A DNA stretch of 64,000 nucleotides from Neodontobutis hainanensis (GCA_024349245.1 JALDNG010000775.1:62001-126000); one strand, 5' to 3'; positions 47,151 through 60,122 are shown, counted from the first letter of the stretch. The notes: generated by a model from the letters alone, not told the origin. Numbers and translations: made by a program.

Positions 47151-47712
47151 ACTGTAGACCTGCAGTAGAACAGACCGTAGATGAGCAGTAGTACAGACAT
47201 TAGACTTGCATTAGAAAAGACTGTAGATGTGCATTAGAACAGACTTTAAAAGTGCAGTAGTATAGACTGTAGATATGCAGTAGAACAGACTGTAGAAGTT
47301 TATCAGAACAGACTGTAGACGTGCAGAAGAACAGACTGTGGGTGAGCAGTAGTACAAAATGTAGACTTTCATTAGAACAGACTCTAGATGTGCATTAGAA
47401 CAGACTGTATATGAGCAGTAAAACAGACTGTAGAGGTGCAGTAGAACAGACTGCAGTAGAGCAGAAGTACAGACTGTAGACTTGCATTAGAAATGACTGT
47501 AAACATCCAGTAAAACAGACTGACAATGTGCAGAAGAATAGACTAGGTGCAGTACTACAGACTGTACATGAGCATTAGAACAGACTGTATATGAGTATTA
47601 GAAAACACTGTAGACATGCTTTAGAACAGACTCTAGAGGTGCAGTTTAACAGATTGTGGACGAGCATTAGAACAGACTGTATATGAGTATTAGAAAACAC
47701 TCTAGACATGCT
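47151..47712 (+). repeat. minisatellite B, forward block 3
   Basis: Forward-orientation units between the SINE and the LINE. Ends at ACATGCTTTA, where the LINE tail starts. Confidence 0.93.
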
Positions 47713-47829
47713 TTATAATAATAATAATAATAAATTTTATTTGTAATGCACTTTACATTTGTACAATCTCAAAGTGCTACAGCGCATATCAAAGTAATTC
47801 AATATAAAAGAAAACAAAAGCACGAAAAC

Positions 47830-48196
47830 CTAAAAACGTTCATTGAAAAGCTTTTGTAAAAGAAATGTTTTTAGGTTGCGTTTAAAAGCATCAGTAGTCT
47901 GTGGGGCCCTCAGGTAGTCCGGGAGGGTATTCCACAGCCTCGAGCAGCCGATGAAAGGCCCTATCACCCATGCTGCAAAGTTTTGTTCTGGGAATTTGGA
48001 GGATGTTTGAGTTTGCAGAACGAAGAGTGCGTGCAGAGTGCGAAAAGGTCGGGTGGGTGAGAAGTTCCTGCAGGTAGGGGGCATGTCCGTGAATACACTG
48101 ATGGGTGAGGAGGGAAACTTTATACACAATTCTCAGTGAGACAGGGAGCCAGTGAAGAAATTTCAGGATGGGGGTGATGTGTTCATGCTTGCGCAC
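47830..48196 (-). pseudogene. LINE ORF C-terminal domain
   Basis: Minus-strand frame with HITPILKFLHWLPVSLRIVY and YKVSLLTHQCIHGHAPYLQE, the region after the reverse transcriptase in L2/CR1 LINEs. The last part is split between two overlapping frames (47,891 and 47,830 ends), again by a one-base change. The 3' untranslated region and TTA tail follow. Confidence 0.75.
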
Positions 48197-49435
48197 CTCA
48201 TCAGGATTCTGACAGCGCTATTTTGGATGTACTGAAGTCTCTGGATGCTTTTGCAAGAGATCCCGATGAGGAGTGCATTACAGTAGTCCAGCCTGGAAGA
48301 AACAAAGGCATGTACGAGCTTCTCTGCATCCTCCATGCTGAGTATTGGACGGAGTCTGGCGATGTTCTTGAGATGAAAGAATGAGGTCTTGCATAGGTGT
48401 TTAATGTGGGTGTCAAAGGTGAGATGAGGATCCATTTTGACACCTAAATTACTGACCGATGTGGAGAGGGATATATTATGGCCGGAAAAAGTGATGCTAG
48501 TAATGGTTGAAGTGCGAAGTTGATGTGGTGTACCAATTAAGATGGCATCAGTTTTAGAGCAATTTAACTGAAGGAAATTGAGCTTCATCCACATCTCTAT
48601 CTCCTCCAGGCAGGTGGTCAATGTGGATGTTGGTAGGGGAGCAGAGAAAGTGGAGGTTGTCCTTAAATACAGCTGCGTATCATCAGCATAACAATGGAAT
48701 GATATACCATGTCTACTAATGATTTTACCAAGGGGGAGCATGTAAATGGAGAAAAGTGTGGGACCCAGCACAGAGCCCTGAGGAACACCACAGGTGACAT
48801 TATGAGTGAGTGATTTGGCTTTGCCCAGGGCAACGTACTCAGTTCTGCCAGTCAGATATGAAATGAACCAGTCGTAAACATTTTCTGAAAGTCCAATGGT
48901 GTATTTCAGGCGGTGTAGAAGAATGTTGTGGTCTACTGTGTCAAAAGCAGCTGTTAGATCTAGCAGGATAAGTAGTGATGGGGAACCAGTATCTGCCGCC
49001 ATCAGAAGGTCATTGGTGATCCTGACCAAGGATGTTTCAGTGCTATGACCAGGCGGAAACCCGACTGAAATTTTTCAAACAGGTTATTGTTTTTGAGGTG
49101 AGTATGAAGTTGTACTGCAACTATTTTTCCAAAACCTTTGATAGAAATGGTAGGTTTGAGATGGGCCTATAGTTGCAGAGGACTTCAGGGTCCATAGTTG
49201 TTTTTAAGTAGAGGTTTGATGACAGCGGTTTTAATGTGGATGGGATATGACCAACCAGAAGGGAGTTTTTTATTATCTTGGTGATAAATGGAGAGACAAC
49301 AGAGAGGTTGGCCTTCAGCAGAGTGGAAGGGAAAGGATCCAGGGCACAGGTGGCCGGCTTCATCTTTCTGATAACATCCTCCACTTCTTCCTGTGTGACA
49401 TCAGTGAAAGAGCTGAGGGGCTGGACATTCTTCAA
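48163..49435 (-). pseudogene. LINE reverse transcriptase domain
   Basis: The fingers segment (49,435-49,121) includes NYRPISNLPFLSKVLEK. After a missing A and a missing C it continues as FEKFQSGFRPGHSTETS. The 48,163-49,029 frame carries motif A (ILLDLTAAFDTVDH, residues 21-34), motif B (GVPQGSVLGP, 81-90) and the catalytic YADD (114-117, about 48,680-48,690). All key catalytic residues are present. The frame breaks at about 49,121 and 49,045 are one base each. Confidence 0.85.
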
Positions 49436-49497
49436 TGCTGGATCTTCCGTTGGAGGAGGCAGAGCAGCAGTGGTAGTGAGTTGAGAGCGGATATTAT

Positions 49498-50650
49498 TTA
49501 CTTTTTGTTTGAAAAGGTAATAAACATATTACACCTCTCCTCAGTGGTCTCATAGTGGGAGAGTGCGGGGGGTTTGAGAAAGTGGTTTATTGTTGAAAAA
49601 AGTTGTTTTGAGTTTCCAGGACTGTTATTGATAATAGTGGAATAATACCGTGACTCTTTCAGAGCTTCTGCATAAGCCCTCTTTTGTTCCCTGTATGCCT
49701 GTTTGTGAACAGTCAGTCCAGAAGCCTTGAACCGCCGCTGAAGGACACGCCCAGCTGCTTTCATCTTTCGCAGCTCGCAGGTGTACCAAGGTGCTGACCG
49801 TGTGAATGAGACGGTCCTTGGTATCAGAGGGGCATGGAGGTCCAGGAGACTGCTCAGGGACTGGTTATAGAAATCCACCGAGTCAGCAACGGAAACCAAG
49901 TCAGAAAGGCCAATGGAAAGAGAGGAGATATGTTGAAGGTCCTGGACCAGGACATCCGCATTGATGTTTTTCAACTTTCTATAGTAGATCTGTCTCTTTG
50001 GTTTGATGTGAGAGAAAGGAAAGGGCAACTCCATTGCCACAACCTTGTGATCTGAAAATCCAAGATCATAAACCTGTAGGTTACTGATGAGAGCTGAGTT
50101 TGAAATGATTAAATCGAGTATGTGTCCCCTGGAATGTGTGGGGACATCAACATGTTGTTGTAGGTTGAGGGAGTCTAGCAGCTGAAGAAAATCAGCAGCA
50201 AGATGACATGAGGGGGTGTCAACATGAATATTTATATCTCCCAGGATAATAATATTGGCCGAGGTAGTACAAAGTGTAGTGAGGAGATCAGATATTTCCG
50301 GGATAAACACAGAATTTTGCTTAGGGGGCCGATAAATTAGGAGAACAGTCATTGGAAAAGGAGGCTTGCATTTAAATGCTAGACACTCACATGAAAATGT
50401 CGCAGGCAGCGTAATGCGGGACAACTCCAGGTCCTGTCGGTGAATGACGGCTGAGGCCACCACCCGGCCGGTGCTGCGGCGGCCTCCAAGTAACTGTATC
50501 CAGGGGACAGGCTTCATTTAGGGCAGAGAACACCTCTGGCTGATGCCATGTTTCTGTTAAACACATGAAGTCAAGTCTTTTCTCCCTAATGTGTTCTTCA
50601 ATCAGTACAGATTTATTATTGATGGATTGAGTGTTAAAAGTTCGAATTTA
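49498..50650 (-). pseudogene. LINE endonuclease domain
   Basis: The endonuclease nicks target DNA to prime reverse transcription. On the minus strand it begins NTQSINNKSVLIEEHI, then RLDFMCLTETWHQPE (the catalytic glutamate of the ETW motif). After a frame break near 50,500 it continues LLIYRPPKQNSVFIPEI, IIILGDINIHVD (GD-N motif), HILDLIISNSALIS and FSDHKVV (SDH motif). The motif order is that of APE-type endonucleases. The frame stops at 49,498 after SNKK, where one more A in the A run would continue it as VNNIRSQLTTTAAL. Confidence 0.8.
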
Positions 50651-51151
50651 ACCAATGACTGAGGGTGAATCTCTGAACTGGACACAAAACATTAAAATCC
50701 ACTCCACGCAGGCTGGAATCCACTCCACGAAATGTATCCAACCCAAAGTGTGGGGATCCCGTGCTGGAGAGTGGATGTCTCGCGATATTTCCATTGTTGA
50801 TAGTGACTGGAGCAGAGGCATTCTGATGACGCATTAAGCATGCGACAGATGACCAGAGAGAAGGAATGCTTGTAGAATAGCTGTTTGGATGGTTATGGAA
50901 GATGAATTTCCGACCAGATCCTCTATGAATGTACCGCGGACGACGAAGGAGTCCAAGTTCTTTGATAATGGGGATATTAAATCCAGGTGTGGTTGCGAGA
51001 TGTAGTCCACGGTTGGGAGCTGGAATAGCGGAGCGACATTCTGACCGAGGATGTCAGCCAGACAGCGCAAGCTAGCAGACAACACCAGCACAGCAGCGAA
51101 AATAGTAGTAGGTAGGTGCTCCTTGCAGTTATAAGCATAGTTTAAAAACAC
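50650..51151 (-). pseudogene. LINE ORF, N-terminal segment
   Basis: Minus-strand frames from 51,151 (MFLNYAYNCKEHLPTTIFAA...) to 50,834 and onward from 50,834 to 50,634 (ending LSHWLNSNFN) join end to end with one frame change and lead into the endonuclease. They show no motif I can name. They probably form the start of the single large ORF rather than a separate ORF1. Confidence 0.45.
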
Positions 51152-51249
51152 AATTTAAAAATCGCGGGCGAGCAGAGTGGAGAAGCGGCGAACACACAGC
51201 GCCAGCGTCCTCTCCAGCCTCTAGGTACCCACAGGCCCTTAGCTTGTCG

Positions 51250-54200
51250 ACCAGACTGTAGAAGAGCAGTAGTTCAGACTGTAGACGAGCATTAGAACAA
51301 ACTGTATATTTGAATTAGAAAACACTATAGACATGCTTTAGAACAGACTGTAGAGGTGCAGTTTAACAGACTGTAGACAAGCATTAGAACAGACTGTATT
51401 TGAGTATAAGAAAACACTCTAGACATGCTTTGGAACAGACTGTAGAGGTGCAGTAATACAGACTGTAGACGAGCATTAGAACAGTCTGTAGAAGTGCAGT
51501 ATTACAGACTGTAGATGTGCAGTAGAACAGACTGTAGACATTTATTAGAAGAGATTTTAGACCTGCAGTAGAACAGACCATAGATGAGCAGTAGTAAAGA
51601 CTGTAGACTTGCATTAGAACAGACTGTAGATGTGCAATAGAACAGACTGTAGATGTGCAGTAAAAAAGAATGTAGAAGTGCAATAGAACAGACTGCAGTA
51701 GAGCAGAGGTACAGACTGTAAAATGGCATTAGAACAGACTGTAGAAGTGCAGTTGAACAGACTGTAGACTTGCAGTTAAACAGACTTCAGAGCAGCAGTA
51801 GTACAGACTCTAGATTGGCTTTAGAACTGACTGTTGACGTCCAGTAGAACAGACTGTAAATGTGCATTAGAACAGACTGTAGATGTGCATTAGAAGAGAC
51901 TGTAGACCTTTAATAAAACCGACTAGAGTCGTGCAGTAGAACAGACTGTAGAAGAGCAGTAGAAGAGACAGTGGACTTGCAGTTGAACAGACTGTAGATG
52001 TGCATTAGAACAGACTGTAGATGTGCAGTAGTACAGACTCTAGACTGGCATTAGAACAGACTGTAGACCTGCAGTAGAACAGACTGTAGAGGAGAAGTAG
52101 AACAAACTGTAGAGGTGGAGTAGTAAAGACTTTTATTGGGCATTAGAACAGACTGTATTCGAGCAATAGAACAGACTATATATGTGCAGTAGTACAGACT
52201 GCATTAGAACAGACTGTGGACGAGTATTTGAAGAGACTATAGATGTCCAGTAAAACAGACTAATGATGCTGCAGAAGAATAGAATTTAAATGTCCGTTAG
52301 TAGAGACTGTAGACGAGCATTAGAACAGACTTTATATTAGTATTAGAAAACTCTCTAGACATGCTTTAGAACAGACTCTAGAGGTGCAGTTTAACAGATT
52401 GTGGACGAGCATTAGAACAGACTGTATATTTGAATTAGAAAACACTATAGACATGCTTTAGAACAAACTGTAGAGGTGCAGTTTAACAGACTGTAGACGA
52501 GAATTAGAACAGACTGTATTTGAGTATAAGAAAACACTCTAGACATGCTTTGGAACAGACTGTAGAGGTGCAGTAATACAGACTGTAGACGAGCATTAGA
52601 ACAGTCTGTAGAAGTGCAGTATTACAGACTGTAGATGTGCAGTAGAACAGACTGTAGACATTTATTAGAAGAGATTTTAGACCTGCAGTAGAACAGACCG
52701 TAGATGAGCAGTAGTAAAGACTGTAGACTTGCATTAGAACAGACTGTAGATGTGCATTAGAAACAGACTTTAGAAGTGCAGTAGTAGAGACTGTAGATGT
52801 GTAGTAGAAAAGACTGTAGACATTTATTAATACAGACTATAGTCGTGCAGTAGAACAGACTGTAGGCGTACAATAGAACAGACTGTAGAGGTGCAGTTGA
52901 ACAGACTGTAGACGTGCAGTTGAACAGACTTTAGAGCATCAGTAGTACAGACTCTAGATTGGCTTTAGAACAGACTGTTGTCAAGCTTTAGAACAGACTG
53001 TAAACGTTCAGTAGAACAGAATGACAATTAGAGACTGTAGACGACCAGTAGAACAAACTGTAGAAACGAGCATTATACAGACTGTAGAAGTGCAGTAGTA
53101 CAGACTGTAGATGTGCAGTAGAACAGAATGTAGACGTTTATTAGAACAGACTGTATACCTGCAGTCGGACAGACTGTAGATGTGCATTAGAAAAGACTGT
53201 AGATGTTTATTAAAAAAGACTTTAATCGTGCAGTAGAGCAGACTGTAGACGTACAATAGAACAGACTGTAGAGCTGCAATTGAACAGACTGTAGACAAGC
53301 AGTTGAACAGACTTCAGAGCAGCAGTAGTACAGACTCTAGAATGGCTTTAGAACAGACTTTAGATGAGCTTTAGAACAGACTGTAAATGTTCAGTAGAAC
53401 AGACTGACAATTAGAACACATTGTTTTTGTGCAGTAAAACAGACTGTAGAAGTGCAGTAGAATAGACTGCAGTAGAGCAGTAGTAAAGACTGTAAAATGG
53501 CATTAGAACAGACTGTAGATGTGCATTAGAACAGACTTTAAAAGTGCAGTAGTAGAGACTGTAGATATGCAGTAGAACAGACTGTAGAAGTTTATCAGAA
53601 CAGACTGTAGACGTGCAGAAGAACAGACTGTAGGTGAGCAGTAGTACAGAATGTAGACTTGCATTAGAACAGACTGTAGATGTGCATTAGAACAGACTGT
53701 ATATGAGCAGTAAAACAGAATGTAGACATACAATAGAACAGACGTAGAGGTGCAGTTTAACAGACTACAGACATGCAGTTGAACAGACTTCAGAGCAGCA
53801 GTAGAACAAACTCTAGACTGGCTTTAGAACAGACTGTAGACGTGCAGTAGAACAGACTGTATATGAGCAGTAAAACAGACTGTAGATGTGCATTAGAAAC
53901 AGACTTTAGAAGTGCAGTAGTTGAGACTGTAGATGTGCAGTAGTACAGACTGTAGACGAGCATTTGAACAGACTGTATATGAGTATTAGAAAATACTGTA
54001 GACATGCTTTAGAACAGATTGTAGAGGTGCAGTAATACAGACTGCAGATGAGCATTAGAACAGATTTTAGAAGTGCAGTAGTACAGACTGTAGATGAGCA
54101 GTAGCACAGACTGTAGACTTGCATTAGAACAGACTGTTGATGAGCATTAGAATAGACTTTAGAAGTACAGTAGTAATGACTGTAGAAATGCAGTAGAATA

Positions 54201-55929
54201 GACTATAGACGTTTATAAAAAGACTGTAGACGTGCAGTAGAACAAAATGCGGTAGAGCAGAGGTACAGACTGTAAAGTAGCATTATAAGAGACTGTAGAC
54301 GTACAATAGAACAGACTGTAGACGAGCGTTAGAACAGACTGTATCGTCCATTAGAACAGACTGTAGATGTGCATTAGAAAAGACTGACGATGTGCAGAAT
54401 AATAGACTGTAGAGGTGCAGTTGTTAAGACTTTACACGAGCATTAGAACAGACTGTACATTAGTATTAGAAAAGACTGTAGACATGCTTTACAACAGACT
54501 GTAGAGGTGAAGTAGTACAGACTGTAGACAACCACTAGAACAAACTGTAGATGTGCGGTAGAAGAGACTGTAGAGGTGCTGTGGTACAGAATGTTGACTA
54601 TTATTAGAAGAGACTGTAGGCGTGCAGTAGAACAGAATCTAGACAATTATTAGAACAGACTGTAGACTTAAACAAGCACACACTGTAGATGTGCATTAGA
54701 AAAGACTGTAGACATTTATTAATACAGACTATAGTCGTGCAGTAGAACAGACTGTAGAAGTGCAGTAGAATAGACTACAGTAGAGCAGTTGTACAGACTG
54801 TAGATGTGTAGTAGAACAGACTGTAGACGTTTATCAGAACAGACTGTAGACGTGCAATAGAACAGACTGTAGATGAGCAGTAGTACAGACTGTAGATTTG
54901 CATTAGAACAGACTGTAGATGTGCATTAGAACAGACTGTAGACGTGCAGTTGAACAGACTATAGATGTGCATTTGAACAGATGTCAGAGCAGCAGTAGTA
55001 CAGACTCTAGATTGGCTTTAGAACACACTGTAGATGAGCTTTAGAACAGGCTGTAAACGTCCAGTAGAACAGACTGACAATTAGAACAGATTGTAGATAT
55101 GCAGTAAAACAGACTGTAGACGTGCAGGTGAACAGAAATCAGAGCAGCAGTAGTACAGACTCTAGAATTACCTTAGAACAGACTGTAAACGAGCAATAGA
55201 AATGACTGTAAACGTCCGTAGAACAAACTGACAATGTGCAAAAGAATAGACTCTAGAGCTGCAGTAGTACAGACTGTAGATGAGCAAATGAACAGACTGT
55301 ATATGAGTTTTAGAAAACACTGTAGACATGCATTTATAACAGACTGTAGAGGTACAGTAATACAGACTGTAGACGAGCATTAGAACAGACTGTAGAAGTG
55401 CAGTAGTACAGACTGTAGAGATGCAGTTGAACAGACTGTAGACGTGCAGTTGAACAGACTTCAGAGCAGAATTAGTAAAGACTGTAGATTGTATAACAGA
55501 CTGACAATTAGAACAGATTGTAGATGTGCAGTAAAAATGACTGTAGACATGCAGTAGAATAGAGTGCAGTAGAGCAATAGTACAGACTGTAAAATGGCAT
55601 TAGATCAGACTGTAGACATGCAGTAGAACAGACTGTAGAGGTGCAGTTATACAGACTGTAGACGAGAATTAGAACAGACTGTTGATGTGCAGTAGAAAAG
55701 ACTGTAGACGTGCAATAGAACAGACTGTAGATGAGCATTAGAACAGAATGTAGGCGTCCATTAGAACAGACTGTAGATGTGCAGTAGTAAAGACTAAAGA
55801 CCTGCATAAGAATAGACTGTGGGAGCATTAGAACAGACTGTAGATGTGCTTTAGTACAGACTGTAGAGGTGCAGTAATACAGACAGTAGACGAGCATTAG
55901 AAGAGACAGTAGAGGGGCAATAATAAATG
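51250..55929 (+). repeat. minisatellite B, forward block 4
   Basis: Forward-orientation array after the LINE. The stretch starting GATGAGCAAATGAACAGACT at about 55,279 is nearly identical to the first units of array B at 29,561, showing that the beginning of the array was copied about 25 kb downstream. The block at 51,400-51,640 is repeated at 52,500-52,740. Confidence 0.93.
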
Positions 55930-56974
55930 TCGACATTCTGTACTACTGCACCTCAATAGTCTTTTCTACTGCACATCTACAGTCTGAAGTACTGCACTTC
56001 TACAGTCTGTTTTAATGCTTGTCTACAATCTATACAACTGCATCTCTACAGTCTGTTCTAAAGCATTTCTACAGTGTTTTCTAATACTCATATAGAGTAT
56101 GTTCTAATGCTCATCTACAGTCTGTAGTAATGCACCTCTAGAGTCTATTCTTCTGCACATTGTCTGTTCTACTGGACGTTTACAGTAATTTCTAATGCTT
56201 GTCTACAGTCTTTTCTACTGCACAACTATTGTCTATTTTAATAATTGTCTACAGTCTCTTCTAATGCACATCTACAGTCTGTTCTAATGCACATCTACAG
56301 TCTGTTCAACTGCACCTCTACAGTCTGTTCTATTGCACGTCTACAGTCTGTTCTACTGCACGACTATAGTCTATTTTTAATAAACGTCTACAGTCTTTTC
56401 TAAAGCACATCTACAGTCTGTCCGACTGCAGGTATACAGTCTGTTCTAATAAACGTCTACATTCTGTTCTACTGCACATCTACAGTCTGTACTACTGCAC
56501 TTCTACAGTCTGTATAATGCTCGTTTGCAGTCTGTATTACTGCACCTCAACAGTTTGTTCTACTGCACATCTACAGTCTGTTCTACTGCATGTCTACAGT
56601 CTGTTCTAATGCCAGTTTACAGTCTTTACTACTGCTCTACTGCAGTTTATTTTACTGCACGTCTACAGTCTGTTTTTCTGCACATCTGTTCTAATTGTTA
56701 GTCTGTTCTACTGGACTTTACAGTCTGTTCTAATGCTCGTCCACCGTCTGTTCTAATGCAGGTCTTTAGTGTGTTCTACTGCTCGTCTACAGTCTGTTCT
56801 ATTGTACGCCTTTAGTCTGTTCCAATGCACATCTACAGTCTGTTCAACTGCACGTCTACTGTCTGTTCAATTGCATCTCAACAGTCTGTTCTAATGCCAG
56901 TTTACAGTCTGTACCTCTGCTCTACTGCAGTCTGTTCTACTGCACATTTACAGTCTGTTTTACTGCACATCTAC
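55930..56974 (-). repeat. minisatellite B, inverted block 2a
   Basis: Array orientation flips at about 55,925-55,935 (AATAAATGTCGACATTCTGT). The part after about 56,700 matches 35,018-35,277 (shared variant GCTCGTCCACCGTCTGTTCT). Confidence 0.92.
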
Positions 56975-57673
56975 TGTTATGTCAATTCAAGGTACAAGTT
57001 GTCCTGAGCACTCAGCCTATTTTTACTCAAATTACTAAGAGCACTCCCAAACTGCAGGGGCAACCACGCATCAAAAGGTTATGGAACCAACTTCCAGGAA
57101 GTGCTCTTGGGACCATAATTACCAGCGCACACACAGAGTGCATGGCAGTTGAAATGTTTGGTAAAAGCTCAGTTGGCCATCTCACTTGTTCCTGAGGAAA
57201 AAGAAACTTTGACCACAGCTCCTGATTATCCAAGGACACAACTGGTAGGACAAAAGTGGACTGTGTGTTTGTTTGTGTTGAGTTAAGACTTTTGTATGAT
57301 TTTGTTTGCTTGGTTGTAATGTCCAATTTAAATCAAATAGTGAATACTTTATGTGAACATTACTCTAAGCATGTGTATTGTTTAAATTATATAAGTTTAA
57401 TTAGAGACCATATGTTAATTAAAATGACTGTTTGGTTTGACATTTACTATTTGAAGAAGTGGTATTGAGTTATTTGTGATTTATTTGCAACTAATTTCTG
57501 CTTTGGTTTGTGTATTTTAAAGGTTATCAACCTATTCTGTTCCACCCGATCATCTTTAGGAAAAAAAGAAAAAGAAAGAACAGTTTTGAGTTGTCCTTTG
57601 CATTCATCAGAGATAAAGCAGTTTTCAAGTTTGGGCAGAGCTGTAGTCAGTTAAAAACACACAGAACTTGACA
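56975..57673. mobile_element. solo LTR, copy 2 (699 bp)
   Basis: Starts TGTTATGTCAATTCAAGG and ends GAACTTGACA, so it has the TG...CA ends of an LTR, and is flanked by TCTAC on both sides (56,970-56,974 and 57,674-57,678). It is nearly identical to 35,278-35,982 and has the same target duplication and the same neighbouring array variants. The two copies therefore come from one insertion followed by duplication of the surrounding inverted block. No gag, pol or env sequence is present. Confidence 0.75.
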
Positions 57674-59787
57674 TCTACAGTCTGTTCTAATGCAAGTCTA
57701 CAGTCTGTACTACTGCTCATCTACAGTTTGTTTTACTGCACATCTACAGTCTGTACAACTGCACCTCTACAGTCTGTTCTAATGCCAGTTTACAGTCTGT
57801 ACTATTGCTCTAATGCAGTCTGTTCTACTGCATAACTACGGTCTGTTTTACTGCACATCTACAGTCTGTTCTAATGCACATCTACAGTCTTTTCTAATGC
57901 ATGTCTACAGTCTGTTCTACTGCATGTTTACAGTCTGTTCTACAGCGCATCTTAAGTCTGTTCTACTGCACGTCTTCAGTCTGCTCTATTGCAAGTCTAC
58001 AGTCTGTTTTACTGCACATCTACAGTCTGTTCTAATGCACATATACAGTCTGTTCCTATGCAAGTATACAGTATGTACTACTGCTCAACTACAGTCTGTT
58101 CTACTGCACGTCTACAGTCTGTTCTACTGCACCTCTACAGTCTGTTGTAAAGCATTTCTATTAGTGTTTTCTAAAACTCATATACAGTCTGTTCTAATGC
58201 TCATCTACAGTCAACTACTGCACCTCTACAGTCTGTTGTAAAGCATGTCTACAGTGTTTTCTAATACTCATATACAGTCTGTTCTAATGCTCGTCTACAG
58301 TCTGTACTACTGCACCACTACAGTCTATTCTTCGGCACATCGTCAGTCTGTTCTACTGGACGTTTACAGTCTGTTCTAATGCTCGTCTACAGTCTTTTCT
58401 ACTGCACGTCTTCTGTCTGTTCTAATAATTGTCTACATTCTGTACTACTGCTTCTTACAGTCTATACTACTGCACATCTATAGTCTGTTCTATTGCTCGA
58501 ATATCGTTTGTTCTATTACCAATAACAGTCTTTACTACTCGACCTCTACAGTTTGTTCTACTGTTCCTCTACAGTCTGTTCTAATGCTCGTCTACAGTTT
58601 GTACAACTAGACCTCTACAGTCTGTTCTAAAGCATGTCTACAGTGTTTTCTAATACTCATATACAGTCTGATCTAATGCTCATCTACAGTCTGTACTACT
58701 GCACCTCTAGAATCTATTATTCTGCACATTGACAGTCTGTTCTACTAGACGCGTTTACAGTCTATTCTAATGATCGTCTACAGTCTGTTCTACAGCCAAT
58801 CTAGAGTCTGTACTACTGCTGCTCTGAAGACTGTTCAACTGCACGTCTACAGTCTGTTGAACTGCACCTCTACAGTCTGTTCTATTGTACATCTACAGTC
58901 TGTTCTAATGCACATCTACAGTCTGTTCTACTGCAAGTCTACAGTCTGTTCTAATAATTGTCTACAGTCCGTTCTACTGCACGTCTACAGTCCTTTCTAA
59001 TAATTGTCGACAGTCTATAATACTGCAGCTCTACAGTCTCTTCTACTGCACATCTACAGTCTGTTCTAATGCTCGTCTATAGTCTGAACAACTGCACCTC
59101 TACAGTCTGTTCTAAAGCATGTCTAGAGTATTTTCTAATACTCATATATAGTCTGTTCTAATGCTAGTCTATAGTCTGAACTACTGCACCTCTACAGTCT
59201 GTTCTAAAGCATGTCTAGAGTGTTTTCTAATACTCATATACAGTCTGTTCTAATGCGCGTTTACAGTCTGTACTAGTGCATCTCTACAGTCTATTCTTCT
59301 GCACATTGTCAGTCTGTTCTACTGGACGTTTACAGTCTGTTCTAATGCTCGTCTACAGTCTGTTCTAAAGCCAATCTAGAGTCTGTACTACTGCTGCTCT
59401 GAAGTATGTTCAACTGCATGTCTACAGTCTCTTCAACTGCACCTCTACATTCTGTTCTATTGTACTTCTACAGTCTTTTCTACTGCGACTATAGTCTGTT
59501 TTAATAAACGTCTACTGTCTCCTCTAATGCACATCTACAGTCTGTTCTACTGGATGTCTACAGTCTGTTCTAATAATTGTCTAGAGTCTGTTCTACGTCT
59601 ACAGTCTCTTTTAATAATTGTCAACTTTCTGTACTACTGTACTTCTAAAGTCTCTTCTACTGCACATCTACAGTTTGTTCTAATGGTCGTCTAGAGTCTG
59701 TACTACTGGACCTCTACACTCTGTTCTAAAGCATGTCTACAGTCTTTTCTAATACTCATGTACAGTCTGTTCTAATGCTCGTGTAAA
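57674..59787 (-). repeat. minisatellite B, inverted block 2b
   Basis: Reverse-orientation units up to about 59,787, largely collinear with 35,983-37,954. At its end GTTCTAATGCTCGT meets ACGAGCATTAGAAC across a spacer of about 13 bases, a perfect inverted repeat at the flip point. Confidence 0.92.
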
Positions 59788-60122
59788 GACTGTAGACGAG
59801 CATTAGAACAGACTGTAAACGTCCAGTAGAAGAGACTGACAATGTGCAGAAGAATAGACTCTAGAGATGCAGTAGTACAGACTGTGGACGAGCATTAGAA
59901 CAGACTGTAGATGTGCATTAGAACAGACTTTAGAAGTGCAATAGTAGAGACTGTAGATGTGTAGTATAACAGACTGTAGACGCGTTTATAAGAACAGACT
60001 GTAGACGTGCAGTAGAACAGAGTATAGATGAGCAGTAGTACAGATTGTAGACTTACATTAGAACAGACTGTGGATGTGCAGTTAGAACAGACTGTAGATG
60101 TGCAGAAGAACAGACTGTAGAC
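59788..60122 (+). repeat. minisatellite B, forward block 5
   Basis: Short forward-orientation piece between the flip at 59,787 and the LTR-like insertion. Confidence 0.9.

Larger units (their letters stand above)
47713..51249 (-). mobile_element. near full-length L2/CR1-type LINE retrotransposon
   Basis: On the minus strand the element runs from about 51,249 (5') to a TTA-repeat 3' tail (TAATAATAATAATAA on +) at 47,713. In order it encodes an unassigned N-terminal segment, an apurinic-type endonuclease, a reverse transcriptase and a C-terminal domain with HITPILKFLHWLPVSLRIVY, typical of the L2/CR1 group. The reading frame is broken only by single-base changes in short homopolymers, so the insertion is young or the breaks are consensus errors. 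It is embedded in minisatellite B with array units on both sides. A target duplication could not be defined. Confidence 0.85.

Noticed and set aside
57027..57326. 99-residue minus-strand frame
   Set aside because: It lies entirely within the solo LTR, and the other copy of the LTR lacks a comparable frame, so it is a chance ORF.
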